DNA of 64,000 bases from VRUE01 sp963824705 (GTDB lineage Bacteria; Actinomycetota; Thermoleophilia; Solirubrobacterales; 70-9). Location of the stretch: contig CAWGQE010000003.1 in NCBI GenBank assembly GCA_963824705.1, forward strand, positions 1,736,001 through 1,800,000, written 5' to 3'. The position numbers and the translations under genes are program-made. Positions 8,214 to 16,985 of the stretch are shown here, one piece after another. The first letter of the stretch is position 1. Every line of letters starts with the position of its first letter. Below the pieces are notes generated by a model that did not search any database, was not told where the DNA came from, and saw only the letters and a list, made by a program, of their open reading frames with translations.

Positions 8214-9464
8214 ATGAAGATCGGGATCGTCGGGCTCGGGTACGTCGGGCTGCCGCTGGCCGTCGCCTTCGCCGAGGCCGGGCATGGGGTGGTCGGGCTC
8301 GATACCGACGCCCGCAAGGTCGAGGCGTTGAACGATGGCCGCAGCTACATCGAGGACATCCCCGGCGCCAGCCTCGCCCCGCTCGGCGACCGGCTCCGCG
8401 CGACCGCGGACCATAGCGAGCTTGCATCCTGCGCAGCGGTGATCGTCTGCGTGCCGACGCCGCTGACCGGCTCGCGCGAACCGGATCTCACCTACCTGAC
8501 CGACTCGGCGGCGACGCTCGCCGGCGTCCTGCGGCCAGATCAGCTGGTCGTGCTCGAGTCGACCACCTACCCGGGGACCACGCGCGAGCGCCTGCAGCCG
8601 ATCCTCGAGCAGGGGTCGAGCCTTTCCGCCGGCCGCGACTTCCACCTCGCCTTCTCGCCGGAGCGGATCGACCCGGGCCGCACCGACTACACCGTGCGCA
8701 CCACGCCCAAGCTCGTCGGCGGCATCACCCCGGCCTCCGCGGAGCGGGCTCGCGAACTGTACGAGCTGGTCTGCGACGAGGTCGTCGTCCTCTCGACCCC
8801 GGAGGCAGCGGAGCTGGCGAAGCTGCTCGAGAACATCTTCCGCTCGGTCAACATCGCCCTGGTCAACGAGCTCTCCCAGCTCTGCGACCGGCTCGGTATC
8901 GACGTCTGGGAGGTGATCGAAGCCGCCGACACCAAGCCCTTTGGCTTCATGCGCTTCGATCCGGGGCCCGGCATGGGCGGCCACTGCCTGCCGGTCGATC
9001 CCTTCTACCTCGCCTTCAAGGCGCGCGAGCATGACTTCTATCCCGAGTTCATCGAGCTCGCCGGCAAGGTCAACCGGGCCCAGCCCGCCTACTGCGTGGA
9101 TCGGATCGCGCGCGCCCTCAACGAGGCCGAAAAGGCGGTCAAGGGCTCCCGCGTCCTGCTGCTCGGCGTCAGCTACAAGGCCGGGGTCGGAGACATCCGC
9201 GAGTCGCCGGCGCTGGAGATCGTCGGCATGCTGCGCGAGCTGGGGGCGATCGTCTCTTACCACGACGCCTTCGCACCCGAGCTCGCCGAGCTCGATCTCC
9301 GCTCGGTGGACCTCGACGAGGCCCTTGCCTCCACCGACCTGGCGGCGATCGTCACCGCGCACCCGGGAATCGACTACGGCGCGGTGGTATCGACGGCGTC
9401 GCTGACGGTCGACTTCCGCGGCGTCACGCGGGAGATCGACGCGGCGAACCTGATCCGGCTGTAG
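8214..9464 (+). CDS. wbpA: UDP-N-acetylglucosamine/UDP-glucose-type 6-dehydrogenase
   Basis: 416 residues. NAD-dependent oxidation of a UDP-hexose C6 to a uronate for surface polysaccharide. N-terminal Rossmann motif 'GIVGLGYVGLPLA' (residues 3-15), the middle 'ESTTYPGTTRE' and 'SPERIDPG' blocks, the catalytic cysteine in 'GGHCLPVDP' (C258) and the C-terminal 'GVSYKAGVGDIRESPA' are all present. 'MGGHCLPVDPFYL' is characteristic of the WbpA/WecC/VipA branch rather than classical Ugd, so UDP-GlcNAc or UDP-ManNAc is more likely than UDP-Glc. That choice is inference, and so is the gene symbol. Its 3' end overlaps the 3' end of the convergent pabAB gene by 41 bases. Confidence 0.9.
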   Translation: MKIGIVGLGYVGLPLAVAFAEAGHGVVGLDTDARKVEALNDGRSYIEDIPGASLAPLGDRLRATADHSELASCAAVIVCVPTPLTGSREPDLTYLTDSAATLAGVLRPDQLVVLESTTYPGTTRERLQPILEQGSSLSAGRDFHLAFSPERIDPGRTDYTVRTTPKLVGGITPASAERARELYELVCDEVVVLSTPEAAELAKLLENIFRSVNIALVNELSQLCDRLGIDVWEVIEAADTKPFGFMRFDPGPGMGGHCLPVDPFYLAFKAREHDFYPEFIELAGKVNRAQPAYCVDRIARALNEAEKAVKGSRVLLLGVSYKAGVGDIRESPALEIVGMLRELGAIVSYHDAFAPELAELDLRSVDLDEALASTDLAAIVTAHPGIDYGAVVSTASLTVDFRGVTREIDAANLIRL

Positions 9465-11565
9465 CACGCAGGGATCGCGCCAGGTCGGCACCTGGATCGA
9501 TCGCCCGCAACGGGGCGCTCGCCTTCAGCAGCATCTCCTCGAACTCCTCCTCGGGGTTCGACTGGGTGACGATCGCGCCGCCGGCGCCGATCCTGGTCGT
9601 CTCGCCATCGCTGACGATCGTCCTGATCGCGACGCTGAGGTCGCAGCCACCGCCGAGGCCGAAGTAGCCGATCGCGCCCGAGTAGACGCCGCGCGCTTCG
9701 CCCTCGAGCGCATCGATGATCCGCATCGTGCGCCGCTTCGGCGCGCCGGTCATCGAGCCGGGCGGAAAGCAGGCACGGACGCAGTCGGGCGCCCGCAGCC
9801 CCCCGCGCAGCAGCCCCCGCACGGTCGAGACCAGCTGATGCACGGTCTCGTAAGTCTCGACCTGCATCAGGCGGGGCACGTGAACGGTGCCCACCTCGCA
9901 GACCGAACCGAGGTCATTGCGCAGCAGGTCGGCGATCATCAGGTTCTCCGCCCGGTTCTTCTCGTCGCCACGCAGTCGCTCGGCGAGGCGCACGTCCTCG
10001 GCGGCGCTCCCCCCGCGGCGGCTCGTCCCCTTGATCGGCTTCGCCTCGACCCAGCGGTCGCGGCCAACGCTGAGAAAGCGCTCCGGAGAGGAGCTGAGCA
10101 CAGCGGCGTCACCGAAGCGCACAAAGGACGAGAACGGTGCCGGGTTGACGCGGCGCAGAGTGCGGTAGAGCGCCAGCGGCTCCGGGGCGGAGTCGACGAG
10201 GACCGAGTTCGTCAGGCAGACCTCGTACGTCTCCCCTTCGGCGAGCAGCTGCTTGCACTCGCCGATCTCGTCCAGGTAGCCCTCGCAGGGACGAGCCAGC
10301 CGAAACTCCACCGAATCGCCAGCGGGCCGCGCAAGCTCGTCGAGCGGCGGCAGCGACGCGAGTCTGGTGGCTGTGTCGAAGAGCCAGCGCTCAGCGTCCT
10401 CAGTCGCACCAGTCCCAGCGAGGCAGAGCAGGTAGGTGTGGCCCTCGTCATGGTCGAAGGCAATCATCCGATCCGCGAAAACGAAGGCCGCATCGGGCAG
10501 CGGTGACTCGTGCACGGCATCTCCCCCGCACTCCGCCTTCAGCTCATAGCCGAGCCAGCCGGCGAAGCCACAGTCGAACTCGAACGGCAGCTCGGTCTCC
10601 GGCAAGCGCAGACGCTCCGTCTCCGCAGCGAGGTACTCGAAGATCGATTCACGGCGGATCTCGATCTCACCCCCACGCTCGACCTTGACCTCGCCGTCAG
10701 CCACGCAATAGGTGACGACAGCTCCTAGCGGGCCGGAGCTGTCGCCCATGAACGAGAAGCGCGCACCGTCGCCGGCACGGCTGCAGTCGAGCCAAAAGGC
10801 ACTCTTGCTCTCCCCATACAAGCTCACGAATGCACGCTCGGAGTCGACCGCCGTGTCAAGCCGCTCCACCAGAAGCTTCCGCGAAGGGACGACGGGGACA
10901 TCCCCGAACGGGCGGATACTCAGAGCGGGCGAAGCCCGCGAGTCCGGGCGGGGATGTCCCCGTCGTCCCGCTCGCATACTCAAGTCCCTGAAGTTCTCCA
11001 GCAGCCGCCGCCCGTGCTCTGTACAGACGGACTCAGGGTGAAACTGGACGCCCCACAGCGGCCGTTCACGGTGTTCGACAGCCATCAGCACACCGTCGCT
11101 TGTCCAGGCGATGCCCCTGAGTTCGGCCGGCAGCGGCTGCTCCACGCAGAGCGAGTGGTAGCGGACCGCCTGGAACTCGCGGGGGATGCCGGCGAAGAGC
11201 GGCGAGTCGTCGTGCAGGATCGCGCTGAGGCGGCCGTGCATCGGCTCGGGGGCCGCGACCACCGCGGCGCCGAACGCGGCGCCAAGGCCCTGGTGTCCAA
11301 GGCAGACACCGAGCAGCGGCACCGCGGAGTGGCGGATGGCGTCCTCGCAGACGCCAAAGTCGCCGGACCGGTCGGGCCTCCCCGGGCCGGGTGAGACGAC
11401 CACGTTGTCGAACTCGAGCCGCGACAACTCCCCCCAGCTTGCCTCGTCGTTGCGGACGACTAGCAGCTCGTCCTCGTTTACATCTGCCAGCAACTGAAAG
11501 AGGTTGTAGGTGAAGGAGTCGTAGTTGTCGATCAGGAGTGTCTTCAACCCGGGCGAGGTTGCCAC
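9424..11565 (-). CDS. pabAB: Fused aminodeoxychorismate synthase (PabA-PabB)
   Basis: About 713 residues making 4-amino-4-deoxychorismate from chorismate and glutamine for folate. Residues 1-190 are a class I glutamine amidotransferase: 'LLIDNYDSFTYN', nucleophile C88 in 'GVCLGHQ', and H176/E178 in 'FHPES'. The rest is a chorismate-binding domain with 'PIKGTSRRG'; K512 there distinguishes PabB from TrpE, which has Ala. It also has 'FPPGSMTGAPKRR'. The linker between domains (about residues 200-230) is encoded by a long inverted repeat (10886-10969). The start is GTG 11565 or TTG 11547, just before 'LIDNYDSF'; both are head to head with pabC, leaving 9-27 bases between start codons. Confidence 0.93.
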   Translation of the reverse strand: MATSPGLKTLLIDNYDSFTYNLFQLLADVNEDELLVVRNDEASWGELSRLEFDNVVVSPGPGRPDRSGDFGVCEDAIRHSAVPLLGVCLGHQGLGAAFGAAVVAAPEPMHGRLSAILHDDSPLFAGIPREFQAVRYHSLCVEQPLPAELRGIAWTSDGVLMAVEHRERPLWGVQFHPESVCTEHGRRLLENFRDLSMRAGRRGHPRPDSRASPALSIRPFGDVPVVPSRKLLVERLDTAVDSERAFVSLYGESKSAFWLDCSRAGDGARFSFMGDSSGPLGAVVTYCVADGEVKVERGGEIEIRRESIFEYLAAETERLRLPETELPFEFDCGFAGWLGYELKAECGGDAVHESPLPDAAFVFADRMIAFDHDEGHTYLLCLAGTGATEDAERWLFDTATRLASLPPLDELARPAGDSVEFRLARPCEGYLDEIGECKQLLAEGETYEVCLTNSVLVDSAPEPLALYRTLRRVNPAPFSSFVRFGDAAVLSSSPERFLSVGRDRWVEAKPIKGTSRRGGSAAEDVRLAERLRGDEKNRAENLMIADLLRNDLGSVCEVGTVHVPRLMQVETYETVHQLVSTVRGLLRGGLRAPDCVRACFPPGSMTGAPKRRTMRIIDALEGEARGVYSGAIGYFGLGGGCDLSVAIRTIVSDGETTRIGAGGAIVTQSNPEEEFEEMLLKASAPLRAIDPGADLARSLRATAGSGSPRRSPA
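10886..10969. repeat. Long perfect inverted repeat inside the pabAB linker
   Basis: Two 21-base arms (10886-10906 and 10949-10969) are exact reverse complements. They begin GGGACGACGGGG on the left and end CCCCGTCGTCCC on the right. The 42-base loop holds a smaller GCGGGC/GCCCGC hairpin at 10925-10939. The whole block is translated in frame as a basic, Pro/Ser-rich interdomain linker. Confidence 0.9.
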
Positions 11566-11574
11566 AATGGCCCC

Positions 11575-12318
11575 GTGTTCGATCGTCGCCGTCCCGATCC
11601 ACAGCAGGGGGTCTTCGAGACCCTGCTGGTACTCGACGGCTGTCCGGTCGAGCTCGACGCCCACCTGGCCCGCCTCACTGCCAGCCTTGCCGAGCTCTTC
11701 CCTCGACACACGCCTCCGGTTCTGGATGTGCCAAGCGCGTCCACCGGTGCGCTACGAATCGTAGTGGCGCCTGACGCGGACGGCCAGATGGCGGCGACGG
11801 TCGAGTGCCGGCCCGCGACTGGTCACTTTGCCCCCGATAATGGGGGTCGATCGTCCACTGAGGCAGTCTCGCTTCGCAGCCTGAGGCTCGCCGGCGGGCT
11901 TGGACCACACAAGTGGGTCGACCGAACTCTGCTCGACGAAGCACAGGCCACCCTGCCGGAGGGCACCCTTCCCCTCCTCGTCGATGAGCACGGCTCGGTG
12001 CTCGAGGCGTCGCGGGCCAACGTGCTCGCGGTGCGCAACGGCGTCCTCCTGACCCCCCCGCTCGATGGCCGCATCCTGCCTGGCGTCACACGCATGCGAG
12101 CGATCGAGCTCGCGGGCGAGCTCGGCATCGAGGCACGCGAGGCACGCCTCTCTCTCAACGACCTCGTGGCCGCCGAGGAGGTCTTCCTGACCGGCTCCGT
12201 GCGGGGCATCGAGCCGGTCGGCGCGATCGACGGAACGGCCCTCGTCACGGCTGGGAACGTCACTTCGAAGCTGAGCGCCGAGCTGCGGCGGACTTGGGTT
12301 CGCGCCAAGGTTGGATAG
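11575..12318 (+). CDS. pabC: Aminodeoxychorismate lyase (class IV aminotransferase fold)
   Basis: 247 residues. Converts aminodeoxychorismate to p-aminobenzoate and pyruvate using PLP. The frame matches fold-type IV enzymes: N-terminal 'GVFETLLVLDGCPVELDAHL', the PLP lysine in 'GPHKWVDRTLLD' (about K113), then 'LVDEHGSVLEASRANVLAV' and 'PLDGRILPGVTRMRAIELA'. It could be a branched-chain/D-amino-acid transaminase by fold alone; its position against pabAB makes PabC the best call. GTG 11575 is the only start that keeps the N-terminus and leaves room for pabAB. It lies 15 bases upstream of sucC and may be co-transcribed with it. Confidence 0.87.
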   Translation: MFDRRRPDPQQGVFETLLVLDGCPVELDAHLARLTASLAELFPRHTPPVLDVPSASTGALRIVVAPDADGQMAATVECRPATGHFAPDNGGRSSTEAVSLRSLRLAGGLGPHKWVDRTLLDEAQATLPEGTLPLLVDEHGSVLEASRANVLAVRNGVLLTPPLDGRILPGVTRMRAIELAGELGIEAREARLSLNDLVAAEEVFLTGSVRGIEPVGAIDGTALVTAGNVTSKLSAELRRTWVRAKVG

Positions 12319-12332
12319 GGTTCCGCGCCGCA

Positions 12333-13551
12333 ATGCGCTTCTACGAGTACGAGGCACGCAAGATCGTCGAGCTGGCGGGAATCCCCGTCACCAAGTACGG
12401 CTTCTGCCAGACCGCCGACGAGGCACGTAAGGCCGCCGAGGAGATTGGCGGGCCGGTCGTGATCAAGTCGCAGGTGCTGAGCGGCGGGCGGATGAAGGCG
12501 GGCGGCGTCAAGTTCGCCGACACTCCCGACGAGGCCGCCGAGCACGCCGAGGCGATCCTGAAGCTGGAGATCAACGGCCACATGCCGCGCGGCGTTCTCG
12601 TCGACCCCAAGGCCGAGGTCAAGCAGGAGTACTACGCGAGCGTCGTCTGGGACGGCACCGCGAAGCGCCCGCTGATGCTCTTCAGCGACATGGGCGGCAT
12701 CGACATCGAGGAGGTCGCCGAGACCCACCCCGACCACGTCGGCCGCGGCCACGTCACCAACCTGATGCCGATCCCCGACTTCGAGGCCAAGCAGACGATC
12801 GCCGCGACCGGCGTCACCGGCTCGCAGCTGAACCGCGCGACGCCGATTCTCGCCAAGCTCGCCCGCCTCTTTCGCGACTACGACATGACGCTGGCCGAGA
12901 TCAACCCGCTGGCCGAGCTGACCGACGGCAGCTTCGTCGCCCTCGACGCCCACATGGAGATGGAGGCCGAGGCGGTCGGGCGCACAGAAGGCGCTGCTGC
13001 GCAAGCACCTGGAGATCGCCGAGGACGACACGCGCGAGACCTATGAGCCCTCCGACTTCGAGCGCAACGTCGCCGCGATCGACGCCGCCGACCACCGCGG
13101 CGTGATCCAGGGCAAGGACCACGGCTTCGAGGGCAACCTCGGCCTCGTGATCGGCGCCGGCGGCGGCTCGCTGACCCTGACCGACGCGGTCCGCAGCCAG
13201 GGCGGCAAGCCGGCCAACTACTCCGAGATCGGCGGCAACCCCTCCGTCGCCAAGGCCTGCGGCCTGGCCAAGGAGGTACTGGAAAAGGACGGCGTCGAGA
13301 AGATCGCCGTGATGATGTCGATCGTCTCCAACACCCGTGTCGACATCGTCGCCCGCGGCGTGATCAAGGCCTGCCTCGAGCTGGGTAAGGATCCGGGCGA
13401 GACGATCGCGATCTTCCGCATCCCCGGCGCCTGGGAGGACGAGGGCTTCAAGATCCTCGATCGCTACGGGGTCGAGTACTGCGACCGCTCGGTCTCGATG
13501 TGGGAGGCGGCGGGACGCGCCGTCGCCAAGATCCAGGGAGCGCTGGCATGA
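12333..13551 (+). CDS. sucC: Succinyl-CoA synthetase beta subunit (frame broken near 12980)
   Basis: ADP- or GDP-forming succinate-CoA ligase beta subunit, TCA cycle. The first part (from ATG 12333, 'MRFYEYEARKIVELAG') has the ATP-grasp pattern: 'VVIKSQVLSGGRMKAGGVK' and 'DMTLAEINPLAEL'. Homology then stops at 'MEMEAEAVG' and resumes in the +1 frame with 'AQKALLRKHLEIAEDD', running on to 'IQGALA' at 13551. Removing one base in the 'GGTCGGGCGCAC' stretch (about 12976-12983) joins the halves into about 405 residues, the expected family size. The second part includes the CoA-ligase stretch 'GGNPSVAKACGLAKEV'. This is either a sequencing or assembly error or a true frameshift; both halves are otherwise well conserved. 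Confidence 0.9.
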
Positions 13552-13560
13552 CCGGGTCGT

Positions 13561-13599
13561 CGGGCGCCTTAGTCGTCCATAGGACGACAAACGCGCCCG
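13561..13599 (+). promoter_or_regulatory. Stem-loop between sucC and sucD
   Basis: Nested inverted repeats, CGGGCGC (13561-13567) with GCGCCCG (13593-13599) and GTCGTCC (13572-13578) with GGACGAC (13582-13588), fill the 58-base gap between the sucC stop and the sucD start. There is no T tract. It may be an intra-operon processing or attenuation hairpin, or a small repeat element. Confidence 0.65.
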
Positions 13600-13609
13600 G
13601 GAGGGTCGC

Positions 13610-14527
13610 GTGAGCATCTTGCTGAGCAAGGACACCACCTTCATCGTCCAGGGCATCACCGGGCGCGAGGCGGTCAATCTGACCCGCGAGTGCCTCGACT
13701 ACGGCTCCAAGGTCGTCGGTGGCGTCACCCCAGGCCGCAAGGGCCGCGAGGTGCACGGCGTACCGGTCTTCGACACCGTCGCCCAGGCGGTCGAGAACTA
13801 CGGCGGGCCGATCGACGGCTCGGTCGTCACCGTCCCCCCCGCCTTCACCAAGGATGCCGTCTTCGAGGCGATCCTCAACGGGATCAAGCTGATCGTGATC
13901 GTCACCGAGCGCATCCCGCGCCGCGACGTCGCCCAGATGGTCGAGCTGGCAAACATGGAGGGGGCGCGGATCATCGGCCCCAACTGCCTCGGCCTGATCG
14001 TCCCCGGGGTCTGCAAGATGGGCGGCATCGGCGGCCCCGCCAAAGACGCCGCCAAGGCCTACGCCCCCGGCCCGGTCGGCGTGATGAGCCGCTCCGGCGG
14101 GATGACCACGGAGATCTCCTCCTCGCTGACCCAGGCCGGCCTCGGCGTCTCCACCGCCGTCTCGATCGGCGGCGACGCGATCATCGGCTCCACCTACGCC
14201 GAGCTGATGCCCTACTTCGAGGCCGACGAGCAGACCCAGGCGATCGTCATCTACACCGAGCCCGGCGGCCGCATGGAGGCGCAGCTATCCGCCTGGGTCA
14301 AGGAGAACGACAGCCGCCTGCCGATCATCGCCTTCATGGCCGGCAAGTTCATGGACGACGAGGAGATGAAGGGGATGAGCTTCGGCCACGCAGGAACCAT
14401 CGTCGAGGGGGTAGAGGACACGGCGACGGAGAAGATCGCCCGCCTCGAAGCCGCCGGCATCCGCGTCGTCGAGCGGATCGACGAGATTCCCGACGCGGTC
14501 AAGCAGAAGCTGGGGGCGGCAGCCTGA
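13610..14527 (+). CDS. sucD: Succinyl-CoA synthetase alpha subunit
   Basis: 305 residues, TCA cycle; partner of SucC. The CoA-binding N-terminus reads 'SILLSKDTTFIVQGITGREA', followed by 'GGVTPGRKGREVHGVPVF'. The phosphohistidine loop 'MSFGHAGTIVEG' and the 'VMSRSGGMTTE' motif are intact. Start GTG 13610 has a GGGAGGG site upstream. The stop overlaps the start of the following ferredoxin gene (TGATG), so the two are translationally coupled. Confidence 0.96.
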   Translation: MSILLSKDTTFIVQGITGREAVNLTRECLDYGSKVVGGVTPGRKGREVHGVPVFDTVAQAVENYGGPIDGSVVTVPPAFTKDAVFEAILNGIKLIVIVTERIPRRDVAQMVELANMEGARIIGPNCLGLIVPGVCKMGGIGGPAKDAAKAYAPGPVGVMSRSGGMTTEISSSLTQAGLGVSTAVSIGGDAIIGSTYAELMPYFEADEQTQAIVIYTEPGGRMEAQLSAWVKENDSRLPIIAFMAGKFMDDEEMKGMSFGHAGTIVEGVEDTATEKIARLEAAGIRVVERIDEIPDAVKQKLGAAA

Positions 14528-14760
14528 TGGCCGAGACGCTGAACAAGGTCTTCATCGATGTAGAGGTAGACGCCTCGGTGGCGGGCGACGCCGAGCTAGC
14601 CAAGAAGCTCGAAGAAGTCTGCCCCGTCGACATCTTCGCCGCGAGCGATTCGGGCGTGGAAATCGTCGCCAAGAATCTCGACGAGTGCGTGCTCTGCAAC
14701 CTCTGCGTGGACGCGGCTCACGACGGCGCGGTTCGGGTCATCAAGCTCTACGAGAGCTGA
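14527..14760 (+). CDS. Small single-cluster [4Fe-4S] ferredoxin
   Basis: 77 residues, soluble electron carrier. One cluster is predicted: three cysteines in 'CVLCNLCVDA' near residues 55-61 and the fourth in an earlier 'EEVCPVDIF' near residue 33. This matches a clostridial-type ferredoxin that has lost its other cluster, and also resembles the Fe-S domain of archaeal RNA polymerase subunit D. ATG 14527 overlaps the sucD stop, so it is the third gene of the suc operon. The context suggests it may serve a 2-oxoacid:ferredoxin oxidoreductase acting next to succinyl-CoA synthetase, but no such enzyme is in the window. Confidence 0.82.
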   Translation: MAETLNKVFIDVEVDASVAGDAELAKKLEEVCPVDIFAASDSGVEIVAKNLDECVLCNLCVDAAHDGAVRVIKLYES

Positions 14761-14833
14761 AGGCCGCCGGACCCGGCTGGGTGACGGACGTCACGGTCCG
14801 CACGGCCGCTGAGCTAGAGGCTCTGGTCCTGCC

Positions 14834-16966
14834 GTGACCTGGATCGCCGACCTGACCTGGAAGCATCCTAGGAAGGTCCTCGTGGCGGTGGGGATCTTCA
14901 CCCTCCTCGCCTTCGGCCTCAGCAAAAACGTAGAGCAGCATCTGAAGGCGGCTGGCTTCAGCGACCCGGCCACGGAGAGCGCGCGGGCGCAGAGCCTGCT
15001 GATCGAAAAGTCCGGCAGCGAGAGCCAGCCGGCGATCATCGTGCGGGTCATGCCGTCAGCGGAAGGCGGCGCGCATCTCCGACTCCACTCTCCAGGCCTG
15101 CGCAGGGAAACGAGGCGCCTTACTGTCGGGCTGCGCTCGCTCGAGGGCGTCGCCCGCACCGAAAACCCCCTTTCCGGAGGCTCACAGCAGCTGATCGCCC
15201 CTGATCGAAGCTCCCTGCTGCTGACCGCCTACTTCTCCAGCGACGACGTGCAGGTCCTCTCCAACGCCGCCGACGAAGCATCGGAACGGCTGACGTCGGC
15301 GAAGTACGACGTAACCGTTGGTGGCCTCGCCGCCGGCTTCAACGAGGTCAACGACACCGTCCACTCCGACCTGATCCGGGCCGAGCTGATCGCCTTCCCG
15401 CTGCTGGCTCTGCTGCTACTGATCGTCTTCCGGGGCGTGGTCGCCGCGTCGATCCCGCTGCTGGTCGGGATGGTCTCGGTCGGCGGCACCTTCCTCGCCC
15501 TGCTGGTGATGTCGAAGTTCGTCGACACCTCGGTCTTCGCCCTGAATATCACCACCGCGATGGGCCTCGGGCTGGCCGTCGACTACGGCCTGCTGCTCGT
15601 CACCCGCTACCGCGAGGAGCTCGAGCGCGACGGCCCGAGCCGCGAGTCGCACCGCCGCCTGGTCGAGTCCGCCGGGCGCACGGTGATCTTCTCCGGCCTC
15701 ACCGTCGCCTCGGCCATGGCGGCAATCACGCTTCTACCCCAGCGCTTCCTCTACTCGGTCGGCGCGGGCGGCGCGATCGTCGCCATCTTCGCCGCCTTCG
15801 GCGCGCTGCTGATCGTGCCTTCGCTGCTCGCCGTGCTCGGCGAGCGGGTAAACGCCCTCTCCTTGCGGCGGGGGCCGGCCGTCTCCGACGAATCGGGGGG
15901 CTGGTACCGGCTGGCCCGCGGGGTGATGCGCCACCCGGTCAGCGTGGCGCTGGTAAGCGCGGGGCTCCTGCTTCTCCTCGCCGCCCCGATGCTGGGGGTC
16001 AAGCTGACGATTCCCGGCACCGACAGCGTCCCCGCCGGCAAACCCTCACGCGAGGTCGTGGTTACCGTCGATCGCGACTATCCGGCCACGCTCGGCACCC
16101 CGGTCTCGGTCGTCGTCGACGGGCGGGCGAGCAACGCTCAACTGCGGCGCCTGTCGGGAAGGATCGCGGCGGTCAAGGGAATCGGGGGCCCGTCCCCCTT
16201 CCAGCGCATCTCCCCGGATCTCGCGCTGGCCAACTTCGGCTTGCGCGGAACGGCGGACGACGCGCTCACCGGTGAAACGCAGGACGCCGTGCGGACGATT
16301 CGGGCGATGACGGGGCCGGCCCCGATGCTGGTCTCCGGCTTCACCGCCGAATTCCTCGACCTGAAGCTGAGCCTGGCCCACAACCTGCCCCTCGTCATCG
16401 GCGTGATCGCCCTCACCACCCTGATCCTGCTGTTCATGCTGACCGGCTCGGTGGTGCTGCCTCTGAAGACGTTGCTGATGAACCTGCTCACCCTGGCGGG
16501 GACGCTCGGGGTGATCGTCGCGGCGTTCCAGTGGGGGCTACTCGACGGCCCGCTCGGCTATTCGGGTCCCAAGGGGATGGAGACCTCGACCCTGGTGCTG
16601 ATGTTCGCGGTCATCTTCGGCCTTTCCACCGACTACGCCGTGCTGGTCCTCGCGCGGATCAAGGAGATGCACGACTCGGGCCTGCCCAACGAAGAGGCGG
16701 TCGCCCGCGGGATCGCTCGAACCGGCAGGGTGATCACCGCCGCCGGGATCTGCCTGGCCGCGGTCTTCCTCGCCTTCACCACCAGCTCGATCTTCTTCAT
16801 GAAGGAGGCGGGAATCGGCTATGCGGCAGCGGTGCTGATCGACACGACCCTCGTCAGAGCGTTACTGGTACCGGCGCTGATGCGCCTCTTCGGCGACTGG
16901 AACTGGTGGGCGCCGGGGCCACTGCGGCGCTTCCAGCAGCGCCACGGCTTCTCCGAGGTCGCCTAG
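14834..16966 (+). CDS. MMPL/RND-family transporter (paralogue 1)
   Basis: 710 residues, inner-membrane protein with two repeats of the RND plan. Each repeat has an N-terminal helix, a large extracytoplasmic domain and five to six membrane helices. Visible blocks include 'GLGLAVDYGLLLVTRYREEL' in the first half and 'IFGLSTDYAVLVLARIKE' in the second, the Asp-Tyr pairs typical of MMPL proton relays. MMPL proteins export lipids or glycolipids in actinobacteria. It is strongly colinear with the gene at 25150, including the N-terminus 'IADLTWKHPRKVLVA' and the end 'GDWNWWAPGPLRRF'. Start GTG 14834. It stands alone after the suc operon; substrate unknown. Confidence 0.9.
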   Translation: MTWIADLTWKHPRKVLVAVGIFTLLAFGLSKNVEQHLKAAGFSDPATESARAQSLLIEKSGSESQPAIIVRVMPSAEGGAHLRLHSPGLRRETRRLTVGLRSLEGVARTENPLSGGSQQLIAPDRSSLLLTAYFSSDDVQVLSNAADEASERLTSAKYDVTVGGLAAGFNEVNDTVHSDLIRAELIAFPLLALLLLIVFRGVVAASIPLLVGMVSVGGTFLALLVMSKFVDTSVFALNITTAMGLGLAVDYGLLLVTRYREELERDGPSRESHRRLVESAGRTVIFSGLTVASAMAAITLLPQRFLYSVGAGGAIVAIFAAFGALLIVPSLLAVLGERVNALSLRRGPAVSDESGGWYRLARGVMRHPVSVALVSAGLLLLLAAPMLGVKLTIPGTDSVPAGKPSREVVVTVDRDYPATLGTPVSVVVDGRASNAQLRRLSGRIAAVKGIGGPSPFQRISPDLALANFGLRGTADDALTGETQDAVRTIRAMTGPAPMLVSGFTAEFLDLKLSLAHNLPLVIGVIALTTLILLFMLTGSVVLPLKTLLMNLLTLAGTLGVIVAAFQWGLLDGPLGYSGPKGMETSTLVLMFAVIFGLSTDYAVLVLARIKEMHDSGLPNEEAVARGIARTGRVITAAGICLAAVFLAFTTSSIFFMKEAGIGYAAAVLIDTTLVRALLVPALMRLFGDWNWWAPGPLRRFQQRHGFSEVA

Positions 16967-16985
16967 CGGCCTATCTACCCTGCCT

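Noticed and set aside
9424..11565. Annotation as anthranilate synthase TrpE-TrpG
   Set aside because: The PIKGT lysine is diagnostic of PabB, and pabC lies beside it.
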